Below, piece by piece: positions 38,376 through 48,405 of a stretch of DNA of 64,000 nucleotides (its first letter is position 1; each line of letters starts with the position of its first letter). Under the pieces are notes generated by a model, which was not told where the DNA came from, searched no databases, and saw only the letters and a program-made list of their open reading frames with translations. The stretch is from Agarophyton chilense (taxonomy: Eukaryota; Rhodophyta; Florideophyceae; Gracilariales; Gracilariaceae): the NCBI GenBank assembly GCA_030374765.1, contig JARGXX010000039.1, positions 1 to 64,000 of the forward strand. The letters are read 5' to 3'. The translations under genes were made by a program, and so were the position numbers.

Positions 38376-41009
38376 ATGAGTGTTAAAGCAACTAGTGGAA
38401 GCCCTTTAGTGTGTCCACAGCTTTTTCGGACAGCTTCAATCTCTGCTATAGTGCAAGCAGAACAACAAGACCGATTTCTACAGTTAGGTGAATTAGATCA
38501 GCTTGTTACATTTCTAAAGTCAGGCAATAAGCGTTTAGAAGTAGCAGATATTCTAACTAAAAATGCTAATCTATTAGTATCTAAAGCAGCTGACAAAATT
38601 TTTGTAGGAGGGTCACCGATTTCTTATTTAGAGAGACCACAAGCATCATTTCTATCGATAAATCAATTAAGTAATCAATCAAGCTTCCAAAATTTATCAG
38701 GTGACATTCAAAATAACTTTTTGGGCATAGTGTCATCTACTTTTAGTACAAGTGATTCATTACCAGCTGGCTTTAAGCCTATTAATATAGTACGTTATGG
38801 CAACAATCGTATGAAAAAATCTTTACGTGATTTAGATTGGTTTCTACGATACTTGACGTATGCTATTGTTGCAGGAGATCCTAATATTTTATCTGTTAAT
38901 ATTAGAGGTTTAAGAGATTTAATAGATAATGCATGTTCTAGTGCCGCTGCAATAGTCGCGTTGCGTGAGATGCGTAAAATAGCAATTAGTATTTTTAATG
39001 AAGATTCTCAAGGTCAAAAATTGGTAAAAGAATACTTTGATGTTATTATTTCAGAATTTGATCAATCAGCTTTAACGGATAAATTACGTAAAAGAAATTC
39101 TACTGATTTACAGGGGTTGCGTTTACCTCAAACTTATAGTAAGGCTAGTATTTTGAAGCAGCGCTTCGTTATGAAGACCGGTTTATCTTCAGACGAAAAG
39201 AACATGGTGATTAAAGCATGCTATAGACAGATTTTTCAAAGAGATATTTCTAAAGCATATGGATTAAATTTCAAAGATCTAGAATCGCAAGTCAAAAATG
39301 GTACATTATCGATTAAAGAATTCATCCGTTATCTAGGTAAATCATATATTTATCGTAAGCAATTTGTTCAGCCTTTTACTAATAGTCGTGTTATTGAATT
39401 GGCATTTAGACATTTTTTAGGCAGAGGTATTAGTTCTCTACAAGAGTTTAAACAATATTTTGCAGTTTTGTCATCTAGAGGTCTAGATGGTTTAATAGAC
39501 AAAATAATCAATAGTAATGAATATTCCGATTACTTTGGCGAAGAAACCGTTCCATATTTGCGTAGTTTAGGTGAAGAAGCACAAGAAGCTTGCAATTGGG
39601 GTGCCCAAATTGACTTATTGAAATATAGTTCAGTTTTTCGAAAAATTCCGCAGTTTATCACTTTATTTGGTGATTATAAGGGAAATCTTCCAGATCAGCA
39701 TCCTTATGGCTTAAGCAATGATCCCTTATTAATACAATTTGGAGCAATCTTTGCAAAAAATCGTATTAATTTACGTAAAAAGTCATCTCTTTTTGGAAAA
39801 GATACGAGACGTATCTTGCCTAGAAGTGGTCCTGCTATATACAGTCAGATTAGTAGTCCGCACCTACGTTCTAAAAGTTCGGGTTCATTAGGACCTAAAA
39901 TATTTCAATTAAATCTTTCTAATCAGAAAGATAGTCCAGACTTAGAACAAGTTATACGAGCTACATATTTAAGCGTTTTTGGTCGTTTTATCTATGAAGC
40001 TGAAAAAATTATAGTTAAAAAGTATGAGAATTTATTTAGAAATCGTCAAATTTCTGTTCGTGAATTTGTTAGCGAATTAACTAAATCATCCATCTTCAGG
40101 TCATTGTATTGGGATAATTTATATATATGTAAAGCTATAGAGTATATACATAATCGATTAATAGGAAGACCTACGTATGGTAGACAAGAAATTAATAAAT
40201 ACTTTGATATTGTTTACAAACAAGGTTACTATAAAATGATAGATGCTATGATAAATAGTGTTGAATATTTTGAAACTTTCGGTGATAATATTGTTCCATA
40301 CGAGCGATATATAACACCTTATGAGTTAGCTGCTAGAAATTTGAGATTAAGTAATCAAGATCAGAAATATCTGAGTAACATATCTTCAAAAGTGTTTCAA
40401 AAATTGATATTAAATTCTACATCTTCTAAGCAAAGTAACACTATGCAAAAAATGAAACAGGGCGTTAGTATAAAAAGAGACCAACAAGTTATTTTTAAAG
40501 CTGATCCTTCAATGGACGCTGCAAGTATGTTTCAAATTTTAAGAGCAGCTTATCGTCAAATTTTCGAAAGAGATTTAAGCCCTTTTGTTATAGGCGATGA
40601 GTTTTTTAACTTAGAAAAAGCATTTGTTAATCGACAAATAACAGTTCGAAGGTTAGTCGAAAATTTAGGATCTTCTTCTTTATATGCTAAAGAATTTTAC
40701 CAACCTTATCCCAATACAAAAGTTATTGAATTGGGAACAAAACATTTTTTGGGTAGAGCACCTAATAATCAAGCTGAAATAAGATATTTCAATCAAATTT
40801 TAGCATCTCAAGGATTGGCGTATTTTATATCTACTTTAGTGAACAGCAAAGAGTATGATTTAATTTTTGGTATGAACACTATACCTTATCGTCGTTTCCC
40901 AACTTTACCGGCAGCTAATTTTCCGAATACGGAAAAATTATATAATCGTCTAACAAAACAAAGTAAATCAATTGTTATACCTAGTTTCATATCAAATAGT
41001 GGGAATTAA
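38376..41009 (+). CDS. apcE: Phycobilisome core-membrane linker (L-CM, ApcE)
   Basis: ApcE of 877 residues, the terminal emitter and anchor of the phycobilisome on the thylakoid. The N-terminal domain (about 1-240) is allophycocyanin-like, with a loop insertion (about 80-140) and the bilin-site cysteine C187 in DNACSSAAAI. Three linker repeats follow, around residues 255-390, 520-650 and 705-850; each shows a YRQIFQRD/YLSVFGR/YRQIFERD motif, a strand ending FVQPF-type and an Asn-Ser-EY ending. Three repeats fit a tricylindrical core. AGGAGA precedes the start. apcA and apcB follow. Confidence 0.98.
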   Translation: MSVKATSGSPLVCPQLFRTASISAIVQAEQQDRFLQLGELDQLVTFLKSGNKRLEVADILTKNANLLVSKAADKIFVGGSPISYLERPQASFLSINQLSNQSSFQNLSGDIQNNFLGIVSSTFSTSDSLPAGFKPINIVRYGNNRMKKSLRDLDWFLRYLTYAIVAGDPNILSVNIRGLRDLIDNACSSAAAIVALREMRKIAISIFNEDSQGQKLVKEYFDVIISEFDQSALTDKLRKRNSTDLQGLRLPQTYSKASILKQRFVMKTGLSSDEKNMVIKACYRQIFQRDISKAYGLNFKDLESQVKNGTLSIKEFIRYLGKSYIYRKQFVQPFTNSRVIELAFRHFLGRGISSLQEFKQYFAVLSSRGLDGLIDKIINSNEYSDYFGEETVPYLRSLGEEAQEACNWGAQIDLLKYSSVFRKIPQFITLFGDYKGNLPDQHPYGLSNDPLLIQFGAIFAKNRINLRKKSSLFGKDTRRILPRSGPAIYSQISSPHLRSKSSGSLGPKIFQLNLSNQKDSPDLEQVIRATYLSVFGRFIYEAEKIIVKKYENLFRNRQISVREFVSELTKSSIFRSLYWDNLYICKAIEYIHNRLIGRPTYGRQEINKYFDIVYKQGYYKMIDAMINSVEYFETFGDNIVPYERYITPYELAARNLRLSNQDQKYLSNISSKVFQKLILNSTSSKQSNTMQKMKQGVSIKRDQQVIFKADPSMDAASMFQILRAAYRQIFERDLSPFVIGDEFFNLEKAFVNRQITVRRLVENLGSSSLYAKEFYQPYPNTKVIELGTKHFLGRAPNNQAEIRYFNQILASQGLAYFISTLVNSKEYDLIFGMNTIPYRRFPTLPAANFPNTEKLYNRLTKQSKSIVIPSFISNSGN

Positions 41010-41055
41010 TAAATTATTATATTTGATACAACAGTAAACTTTCTTGCTTTAGTAC

Positions 41056-41088
41056 TTCTTAAGTACATTTATTTTGTACTTATAAGAA
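41056..41088 (+). repeat. Intercistronic stem-loop between apcE and apcA
   Basis: TAAGTACA / TGTACTTA form an 8-bp stem with a 7-nt loop, extended by four pairs beyond a 2-nt bulge. It lies 47 nt after apcE and about 95 nt before apcA. It could attenuate or protect the transcript, allowing more apcA/apcB than apcE product; inferred. Confidence 0.5.
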
Positions 41089-41181
41089 AAGCTTTTAAAG
41101 CAATTGTTACTTGATTAGACAGAGAGACTTGAATTGTATTTTATTATATAAATGTTAATAGTATTATTGGAGTTTTATTTA

Positions 41182-41667
41182 ATGAGTATTATTACTAAAT
41201 CAATTGTTAATGCAGATGCAGAAGCTAGATATTTAAGTCCAGGAGAATTAGACAGAATTAAAAGTTTTGTTTTATCTGGTCAAAGACGCTTAAGGATAGC
41301 ACAAATTTTAACAGACAACCGTGAACTAATTGTAAAGCAAGGTGGTCAACAGTTATTTCAGAAGAGGCCAGATGTGGTCTCGCCTGGCGGTAATGCTTAC
41401 GGGGAAGAAATGACTGCAACATGTTTGAGGGATTTAGATTATTATTTAAGATTAGTGACTTACGGTATAGTAGCTGGTGATGTAACTCCAATAGAAGAAA
41501 TAGGTTTAGTGGGAGTTAAAGAAATGTACAACTCTCTAGGTACTCCTATCTCTGGAGTTGCTGAGGGTGTACGTTCCATGAAGAATGTTGCTTGTTCTTT
41601 GCTTGCTGGAGAAGATTCTGCAGAGGCGGGTTTTTATTTTGATTATACATTAGGCGCAATGCAGTAA
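41182..41667 (+). CDS. apcA: Allophycocyanin alpha subunit
   Basis: ApcA of 161 residues, forming trimers with ApcB in the phycobilisome core. The phycocyanobilin site is C81 in [16 protein letters not shown]. The ending LGAMQ is typical. The frame is open 10 codons further upstream, but the start at 41182 ([22 protein letters not shown]) has GGAG nine nt before it and fits the family. apcB follows after 59 nt. Confidence 0.98.
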   Translation: MSIITKSIVNADAEARYLSPGELDRIKSFVLSGQRRLRIAQILTDNRELIVKQGGQQLFQKRPDVVSPGGNAYGEEMTATCLRDLDYYLRLVTYGIVAGDVTPIEEIGLVGVKEMYNSLGTPISGVAEGVRSMKNVACSLLAGEDSAEAGFYFDYTLGAMQ

Positions 41668-41726
41668 AAACAAAAACTTATATCAAGAAATATTAACAGA
41701 AATAATTTTAAGGATAATTCATAACT

Positions 41727-42212
41727 ATGCAAGATGCTATTACTTCTGTAATTAATGCAGCTGATGTACAAGGTAGATATTTAGACGATAATTCATTAGA
41801 TAAGTTAAGAGGTTATTTTCAAACAGGCGAATTAAGAGTTAGAGCTTCAGCTACTATAGCAGCTAATGCAGCAACAATTATTAAAGATTCTGTGGCTAAA
41901 GCTTTATTATATTCAGATATAACTAGGCCAGGTGGTAATATGTATACTACAAGAAGATATGCTGCTTGTATACGTGATTTAGATTACTATCTTCGTTATG
42001 CTACTTATGGAATGCTAGCAGGCGATCCATCTATTCTAGATGAGCGTGTTTTAAATGGCTTAAAAGAAACATATAATTCATTAGGTGTGCCTATTGGTGC
42101 TACTATCCAGGCTGTACAAGCCATGAAAGAAGTTACATCTAGTTTAGTAGGTCCAGATGCAGGTAAAGAGATGGGAGTATATTTTGATTATATTTGTTCT
42201 GGTTTAAGCTAG
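41727..42212 (+). CDS. apcB: Allophycocyanin beta subunit
   Basis: ApcB of 161 residues, partner of ApcA. The bilin site is C81 in [16 protein letters not shown]; the nearby asparagine N71 (PGGNMY) is the residue methylated in phycobiliprotein beta subunits. An AAGGAT motif lies about 10 nt upstream. It ends the apcE-apcA-apcB unit and converges on atpE. Confidence 0.98.
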   Translation: MQDAITSVINAADVQGRYLDDNSLDKLRGYFQTGELRVRASATIAANAATIIKDSVAKALLYSDITRPGGNMYTTRRYAACIRDLDYYLRYATYGMLAGDPSILDERVLNGLKETYNSLGVPIGATIQAVQAMKEVTSSLVGPDAGKEMGVYFDYICSGLS

Positions 42213-42220
42213 TAAAATAA

Positions 42221-42264
42221 AAAAATAAATTAGTAATTAAAATTAATATTACTGATTTATTTTT
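42221..42264. terminator. Stem-loop between convergent apcB and atpE
   Basis: 17-bp stem (42221-42237 with 42248-42264) with one T:G pair and a 10-nt loop. It starts 8 nt after the apcB stop and ends 20 nt from the atpE stop. Confidence 0.65.
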
Positions 42265-42284
42265 GTAGTTCACTAATTGTTTTC

Positions 42285-42689
42285 TTAGTTAGCTAGAACA
42301 TTAGATGCTTGTATACGAGCACGAGCTCTTCTTAAATTTTGTGTAGCCTCAATTTTATCTTTATCGTTTATAGCTTCATTTAGTATTTTAGTAGCTTTCT
42401 CTAAATTTTCTTGTGCTGCTTTTATATCTATTTTTGATACTTCTTCTGCTCCATTTACTAAAATGGTAATTTTATTATCTTTGACTTCAGCGAAACCTCC
42501 AAGAAGTATAATGGGCTGCCATTCTTTTTGAATACGTACACGCATAACTCCTATATCTATTGCTGTTAATAGAGGAATGTGTCCTTTTAAAATACCTACC
42601 TGTCCAGTGCTGCTAGGTAAAATTACTTCTTCTGCATTTGCATCCCATACTGTTTTATCAGGTGCAATAACACGTATATTTAATGTCAT
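42285..42689 (-). CDS. atpE: ATP synthase CF1 epsilon subunit
   Basis: Epsilon subunit of 134 residues, controlling ATP hydrolysis. The N-terminal beta-sandwich shows ANAEEVILPSSTGQVGILKGHIPLLTAIDIG, and the C-terminal two-helix domain is full length. It follows atpB by 13 nt. Confidence 0.97.
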   Translation of the reverse strand: MTLNIRVIAPDKTVWDANAEEVILPSSTGQVGILKGHIPLLTAIDIGVMRVRIQKEWQPIILLGGFAEVKDNKITILVNGAEEVSKIDIKAAQENLEKATKILNEAINDKDKIEATQNLRRARARIQASNVLAN

Positions 42690-42702
42690 TTGTCTAATTT
42701 TA

Positions 42703-44145
<1,443 letters not shown>

Positions 44146-44210
44146 TTATTGTAAATTAACATAATTTCTTTAAGCTGTCTTTAACCTAAGACCGATATAA
44201 TTATAATCTA

Positions 44211-44240
44211 ATTATAGATTGAAATGAAAGTTTTTAACAA
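44211..44240 (-). promoter_or_regulatory. Candidate promoter for atpB-atpE
   Basis: Minus strand: TTGTTA (44240-44235), 18-nt spacer, TATAAT (44216-44211). The -10 is perfect and the -35 matches four of six. The leader would be about 80 nt. Confidence 0.5.
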
Positions 44241-44264
44241 CAATTATGAAAATACTAAGAATTT

Positions 44265-44777
44265 TTATGTGTTATTTAGTCGACCTGTCGTTTTTAACCA
44301 GTTTTGAGCTTCTATATAATTGTTAGGCGCTAAATAAATAGCTTGTTTCCAATATTCTGCTGCTTTATCAAACATAGATTTTGACATATTATTATCTTGT
44401 TTATCAGCAGCTTTTAACCCCTGATAATGATATATAATAGCAATATTATTAAATGCTTGTGGTAATCTAGCATTTAATTCTAAAGATTGGTGATAATACT
44501 CCAAAGCTTTTATATGTTCACCATTACTTGCATAAATCAGCCCAATATTGTATATTATGTATGACCTATCATATGGGTCTTCCTCTAATCTTAGAGCCTC
44601 ATAATAATTTTCTAAAGCTTCAGCATATTCCCCTTCTGATTGAGCTGACATACCATCGCGATAATAACAAAAAGCTTGTTTTTCTTCTTTAGTTGTAGGT
44701 AATATTTTTAAAATTATATCTGCTAATACAGTAAAGGTTTTGTCTATAAAATTATCATTTTTTTGTAAACGAGGCAT
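44265..44777 (-). CDS. ycf3: Photosystem I assembly protein Ycf3
   Basis: Ycf3 of 170 residues, a TPR protein needed to assemble PSI. Three tetratricopeptide repeats are apparent (about 36-69, 73-106 and 120-153), with motifs [23 protein letters not shown] and [16 protein letters not shown]. The gene is uninterrupted, unlike the intron-bearing land-plant copy. AAGGAGT lies 5 nt before the ATG. Confidence 0.97.
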   Translation of the reverse strand: MPRLQKNDNFIDKTFTVLADIILKILPTTKEEKQAFCYYRDGMSAQSEGEYAEALENYYEALRLEEDPYDRSYIIYNIGLIYASNGEHIKALEYYHQSLELNARLPQAFNNIAIIYHYQGLKAADKQDNNMSKSMFDKAAEYWKQAIYLAPNNYIEAQNWLKTTGRLNNT

Positions 44778-44950
44778 AGTACTCCTTATATTTGATATCT
44801 AATTATATAATTTCTATCTGCATATTATTATAATAATTGATAAATCTATTTTAGTTGTCCTTAATTACGTGAGTTAAAAATTGTATACAACGTTTTTTAA
44901 TAAAATGTCTATTTCATTTGAAGTATTAATATAATATCTATTTATTATAA

Positions 44951-44957
44951 GGGGAGG
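44951..44957 (+). promoter_or_regulatory. Shine-Dalgarno supporting the GTG start of infB
   Basis: GGGGAGG, 7 nt before the GTG at 44965 and 43 nt before the first in-frame ATG at 45001. Confidence 0.6.
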
Positions 44958-44964
44958 TGTGTAA

Positions 44965-47193
44965 GTGCGTTATAATCATTTTATTGATTTTAGTATATGT
45001 ATGTCTATAAAAAGTGAAAATACTTTTTTATTAGAGAATCCAAGATTTATTAATAATCTGAAACTTTTTAATATTCATTCAAGTCAAGACTTTAAGTCTC
45101 CTATAGAAATAAGAAATTCTGTTGATAATTCAGATTATAATGTAAAGCTTGAAAAGAAATTAAGAAATTCATTTAAGCAAGATATTAAGCCAAAATCAAA
45201 GAAAAATAAGATTGTTGGTGTTGACTTAGACCAAGAATATATGTTTAAGAAAAAGAATAAAAGTAAAGTAATAATTAATGCTCCAGATGATTTGATTAAT
45301 AACAGTGAAAACTCTTTTACGTCTGGTAAACAAAAAAAGAAAGATAAGGTGAAGCAAAAACAGAATGTTAATAGCGATATGCATCATACAACAAATGATC
45401 ATTTGTCTAATCTTAATCCTATAGATAATAGCAATAAAGATAAATCTATAATTATAGATAGTTCTTTAAGTGTTGAAGAATTATCTATAAAACTTAAAAT
45501 ACCGCCAGCAGAAATTATTACTGGTTTGTTTTTGAAAGGCATTTCTGTAACGGTTAATCAAATTATTGATGTAGCTATTGCGACCCAAGTAGCTCAAAAA
45601 TACAACTTTACAGTTGTAAAACAAAATTATCAATCTCAACTAGATCATTCAAACAAATTAAAAGAAGTTAGTTCTATTGCGAGCATTCATAGAGCTCCTA
45701 TAGTTACAATTTTAGGGCATGTAGATCATGGTAAAACCACTCTATTGGATTCAATTCGAAATACTAATACTGTTAGTAAAGAAATAGGTGGAATAACACA
45801 ATCTATCAAAGCTTATGAAGTGAATTGGTTATATAATTCATCAAATAAAAAATTAATATTTATTGATACACCAGGTCATGAAGCTTTTTCTAGCATGAGA
45901 CTACGTTGTGCACAAATTACTGATATAGTAATTTTAATTGTTGCTGCAGATGATGGTTTAAAACCTCAAACTATTGAAGCAATTAATTATATTTTATCTA
46001 AAAAAATACCCTTTATTGTAGTTATCAATAAAATTGATAAAGTAGATACAAGTCTTATTAAAGTTAGAGAGCAATTGGCTAACTATGATATTATAAGCAC
46101 AGATTGGGGAGGAGAAATTCAGTTTGTTGAAATTAGTGCTTTACGAAAAAGTAATATTAATAAATTATTAACAGTCATTTGTTCATTAGCAGAATATATC
46201 AATTTAAAAGCTGATCCTACCCAATTGGCAGAAGGGTCTATCTTAGAAGCCTATTTAGATAAAAGTAAAGGCATAGTTGCAAATATGGTTGTTTTAAATG
46301 GTACATTACGAATTGGAGATATTATAGTTTCAGGTCATTCTTATGGACGTGTAAAAAAAATTATAAATAGTTTATGCAATGAATTAATTCAAGCTGAGCC
46401 TTCGTCTATTTTAGAAGTATTAGGTTTTTACTCTATGCCGCAAACAGGAAAATATTTTTATGTAGTTGATAGTGAAAAACAAGCGAAAAAATTAATTGCA
46501 CGCATCCCTCTATCTAATATTACAAAAACTACTAAAAATGTATTCAACTCAAATCCTAAATTATATGATCATAGTATTAATAATAGAATTCTAAATTTAA
46601 TTATTAGAGCAGATACGCAAGGCACTGTTGATGCTGTCATCAATTCATTGATACAAATTTCTCAAAAGAAAATTAAGCTCAATATACTAACTGCTAGTTT
46701 AGGAGTTGTTTCTAATACAGATTTAGATCTAGCTTTTAGCACTCAAGCTTTAATCATTGCTTTTAATGTTTATATTTCTAATAACATAGTCAATGAAGCG
46801 AAAAAATTAAATCTACATTTACGTAAATTTTTACTAGTTTATGATCTCGTGGATTACGTAAGTCATTTTATGTTAAATTTAATTGATCCTGAATACGATA
46901 AAATTTTAATCGGGCAAGCTGAAGTTCAAACTACTTTTTCAATAAATAAAGGAACCGTAGCTGGTTGTATAGTAAAGTCAGGTAAGTTAAAAAAAGATAC
47001 TTTGATAAGTGTATATCGTAACAATCAATTAATTTATGAGGGTGTGATTAATTCATTAAAACGTATTAAAAATGATGTAAATGAAGTGGTTATAGGTCAT
47101 GAATGCGGTATCTTATGTAAAGATTATCATCACTGGCAATCAGAAGATATAATAAAAGCCTATGAGTTATATGAGAAGCCTAAAACTTTATAA
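44965..47193 (+). CDS. infB: Translation initiation factor IF-2
   Basis: IF-2 of 742 residues with a GTG start. It brings initiator tRNA to the 30S subunit as a GTPase. The N-terminal ~170 residues are lysine/asparagine-rich and variable. Then follow the IF2-N motif (SVEELSIKLKIPPAEIITGL), the G domain with GHVDHGKT (about 251-258), DTPGHEAFSSMR and NKIDK, and C-terminal domains with VVSNTDLDLA and GHECGI. A strong ribosome-binding site favours GTG at 44965 over ATG at 45001, which would remove 12 residues. Confidence 0.95.
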   Translation: MRYNHFIDFSICMSIKSENTFLLENPRFINNLKLFNIHSSQDFKSPIEIRNSVDNSDYNVKLEKKLRNSFKQDIKPKSKKNKIVGVDLDQEYMFKKKNKSKVIINAPDDLINNSENSFTSGKQKKKDKVKQKQNVNSDMHHTTNDHLSNLNPIDNSNKDKSIIIDSSLSVEELSIKLKIPPAEIITGLFLKGISVTVNQIIDVAIATQVAQKYNFTVVKQNYQSQLDHSNKLKEVSSIASIHRAPIVTILGHVDHGKTTLLDSIRNTNTVSKEIGGITQSIKAYEVNWLYNSSNKKLIFIDTPGHEAFSSMRLRCAQITDIVILIVAADDGLKPQTIEAINYILSKKIPFIVVINKIDKVDTSLIKVREQLANYDIISTDWGGEIQFVEISALRKSNINKLLTVICSLAEYINLKADPTQLAEGSILEAYLDKSKGIVANMVVLNGTLRIGDIIVSGHSYGRVKKIINSLCNELIQAEPSSILEVLGFYSMPQTGKYFYVVDSEKQAKKLIARIPLSNITKTTKNVFNSNPKLYDHSINNRILNLIIRADTQGTVDAVINSLIQISQKKIKLNILTASLGVVSNTDLDLAFSTQALIIAFNVYISNNIVNEAKKLNLHLRKFLLVYDLVDYVSHFMLNLIDPEYDKILIGQAEVQTTFSINKGTVAGCIVKSGKLKKDTLISVYRNNQLIYEGVINSLKRIKNDVNEVVIGHECGILCKDYHHWQSEDIIKAYELYEKPKTL

Positions 47194-47244
47194 AAAAATA
47201 CTAAGATATATTTATATTATCTTAAATATTTTTATGATTTTTGG

Positions 47245-47457
47245 TTAATCTTTATTCACAAAAGGTAGTAATGCTAGAATACGTGCTTTTTTGATGGATT
47301 TTGCTAATTGTTTTTGTTGTTTTACTGTTAAACCATTAGAGCGCCTAGAAACAATTTTGCTTTGATCTGTAATAAATTTACGTAATAAATCTATATCTTT
47401 GTAATCGATTATTTCATTTGGTTTAAGATGTATATTTTTTTGTTTATAGAATATCAT
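47245..47457 (-). CDS. rps18: Small ribosomal subunit protein S18
   Basis: S18 of 70 residues. It has [49 protein letters not shown], the family signature. Its start overlaps the rpl33 stop by 4 nt, so the pair is probably translationally coupled. Confidence 0.97.
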   Translation of the reverse strand: MIFYKQKNIHLKPNEIIDYKDIDLLRKFITDQSKIVSRRSNGLTVKQQKQLAKSIKKARILALLPFVNKD

Positions 47458-47651
47458 TTAATTTCTTTAAATTTTTGATGCTTATTACAATTAGGACAAA
47501 ATTTCATTAATTCTATCCTATTAGGTGTATTTTTTCTGTTTTTCGTACTAGTATACCGGAATATTCCTGACTTTCTTTTATTTATATTGTTCAAATTTCG
47601 ACAGCAACATTCTAGTGTTATTACTATACGAGCTCCTTTACTTTTACTCAT
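47454..47651 (-). CDS. rpl33: Large ribosomal subunit protein L33
   Basis: L33 of 65 residues. It begins [16 protein letters not shown] and ends [21 protein letters not shown]. Cysteines are visible at the CC and CPNC positions, so the zinc-binding form is likely. It precedes rps18 with a 4-nt overlap. Confidence 0.95.
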   Translation of the reverse strand: MSKSKGARIVITLECCCRNLNNINKRKSGIFRYTSTKNRKNTPNRIELMKFCPNCNKHQKFKEIK

Positions 47652-47697
47652 GTTAATTTCTTGTTTAGTAATTACAATTCACGACTAATACCTTAGT

Positions 47698-47727
47698 ATT
47701 ATGTCATAATTATGTTTAATGTATCAA
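47698..47727 (-). promoter_or_regulatory. Candidate extended -10 promoter for rpl33-rps18
   Basis: Minus strand: TTGATA (47727-47722), 18-nt spacer ending TGA, then CATAAT (47703-47698). Each hexamer matches five of six, and the TGn before the -10 is an extended -10 motif. The -10 is about 46 nt before rpl33. Confidence 0.5.
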
Positions 47728-47829
47728 GTCTGGCCCATGTAAATATATTTTTTTTCAAGATAAAAAGTATCTAATACATTAGATTTTCAGTTTAATTTGC
47801 ATGAGTAGATGCTATGTGTTTATTGATTC

Positions 47830-47859
47830 TTGTCTATTTTGATATATTAGTGATATAAT
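47830..47859 (+). promoter_or_regulatory. Candidate promoter for the rps20-rpoB-...-atpA cluster
   Basis: TTGTCT (47830-47835), 18-nt spacer, TATAAT (47854-47859, perfect). It is 79 nt before rps20. It lies back-to-back with the rpl33 promoter in a 287-nt gap. Confidence 0.55.
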
Positions 47860-47938
47860 CCAATTATATTTAGGACTAAATATTGATTAGTTATATACAT
47901 TTTAATTATTTGAATTAACATTATACAGTAATAGAAAT

Positions 47939-48232
47939 ATGTCTAAGAATGTATCAGCCATCAAAAAAAATCAAGTATCTTTGCGTAATAAACGTAAAAA
48001 TAAAAGCTATAAGTCTGCTATTAAAACTTTAACTAAAAAGTATATTGCTAGTTTAAATGATTTAATAGATATAAATAATACTAATGATTGTAGATTAAAG
48101 CTATCATCAGTTTATAAAAAAATAGATCAAGCTGTTAGTAAGGGAGTATTACATAAAAATTATGGATCTCGTAAAAAATCTATGCTTGCTAAAGCTATGA
48201 AAAACATGATTTTCAGAAGTAAGAATATATGA
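47939..48232 (+). CDS. rps20: Small ribosomal subunit protein S20
   Basis: S20 of 97 residues, a primary 16S rRNA binder. It has KNQVSLRNKRKNKSYKSAIKTLTKKY and the ending YKKIDQAVSKGVLHKNYGSRKKSMLAKAM. It is the first gene of the long plus-strand cluster and is followed by rpoB after about 170 nt. Confidence 0.96.
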   Translation: MSKNVSAIKKNQVSLRNKRKNKSYKSAIKTLTKKYIASLNDLIDINNTNDCRLKLSSVYKKIDQAVSKGVLHKNYGSRKKSMLAKAMKNMIFRSKNI

Positions 48233-48405
48233 CTACATAGATATATCAATGCAATTATTTTTTCAGTAAATTCTTTCTATAATTCTTACTCATTGAATAT
48301 ACATTTATTCAAATGTAATTAGTAGATATATATTCCTTAAAAATTATTGTATATTTAAATTTTTAGCCTTTATAAGCAGTGAATTTGTAAATTATGAGGT
48401 TATTA

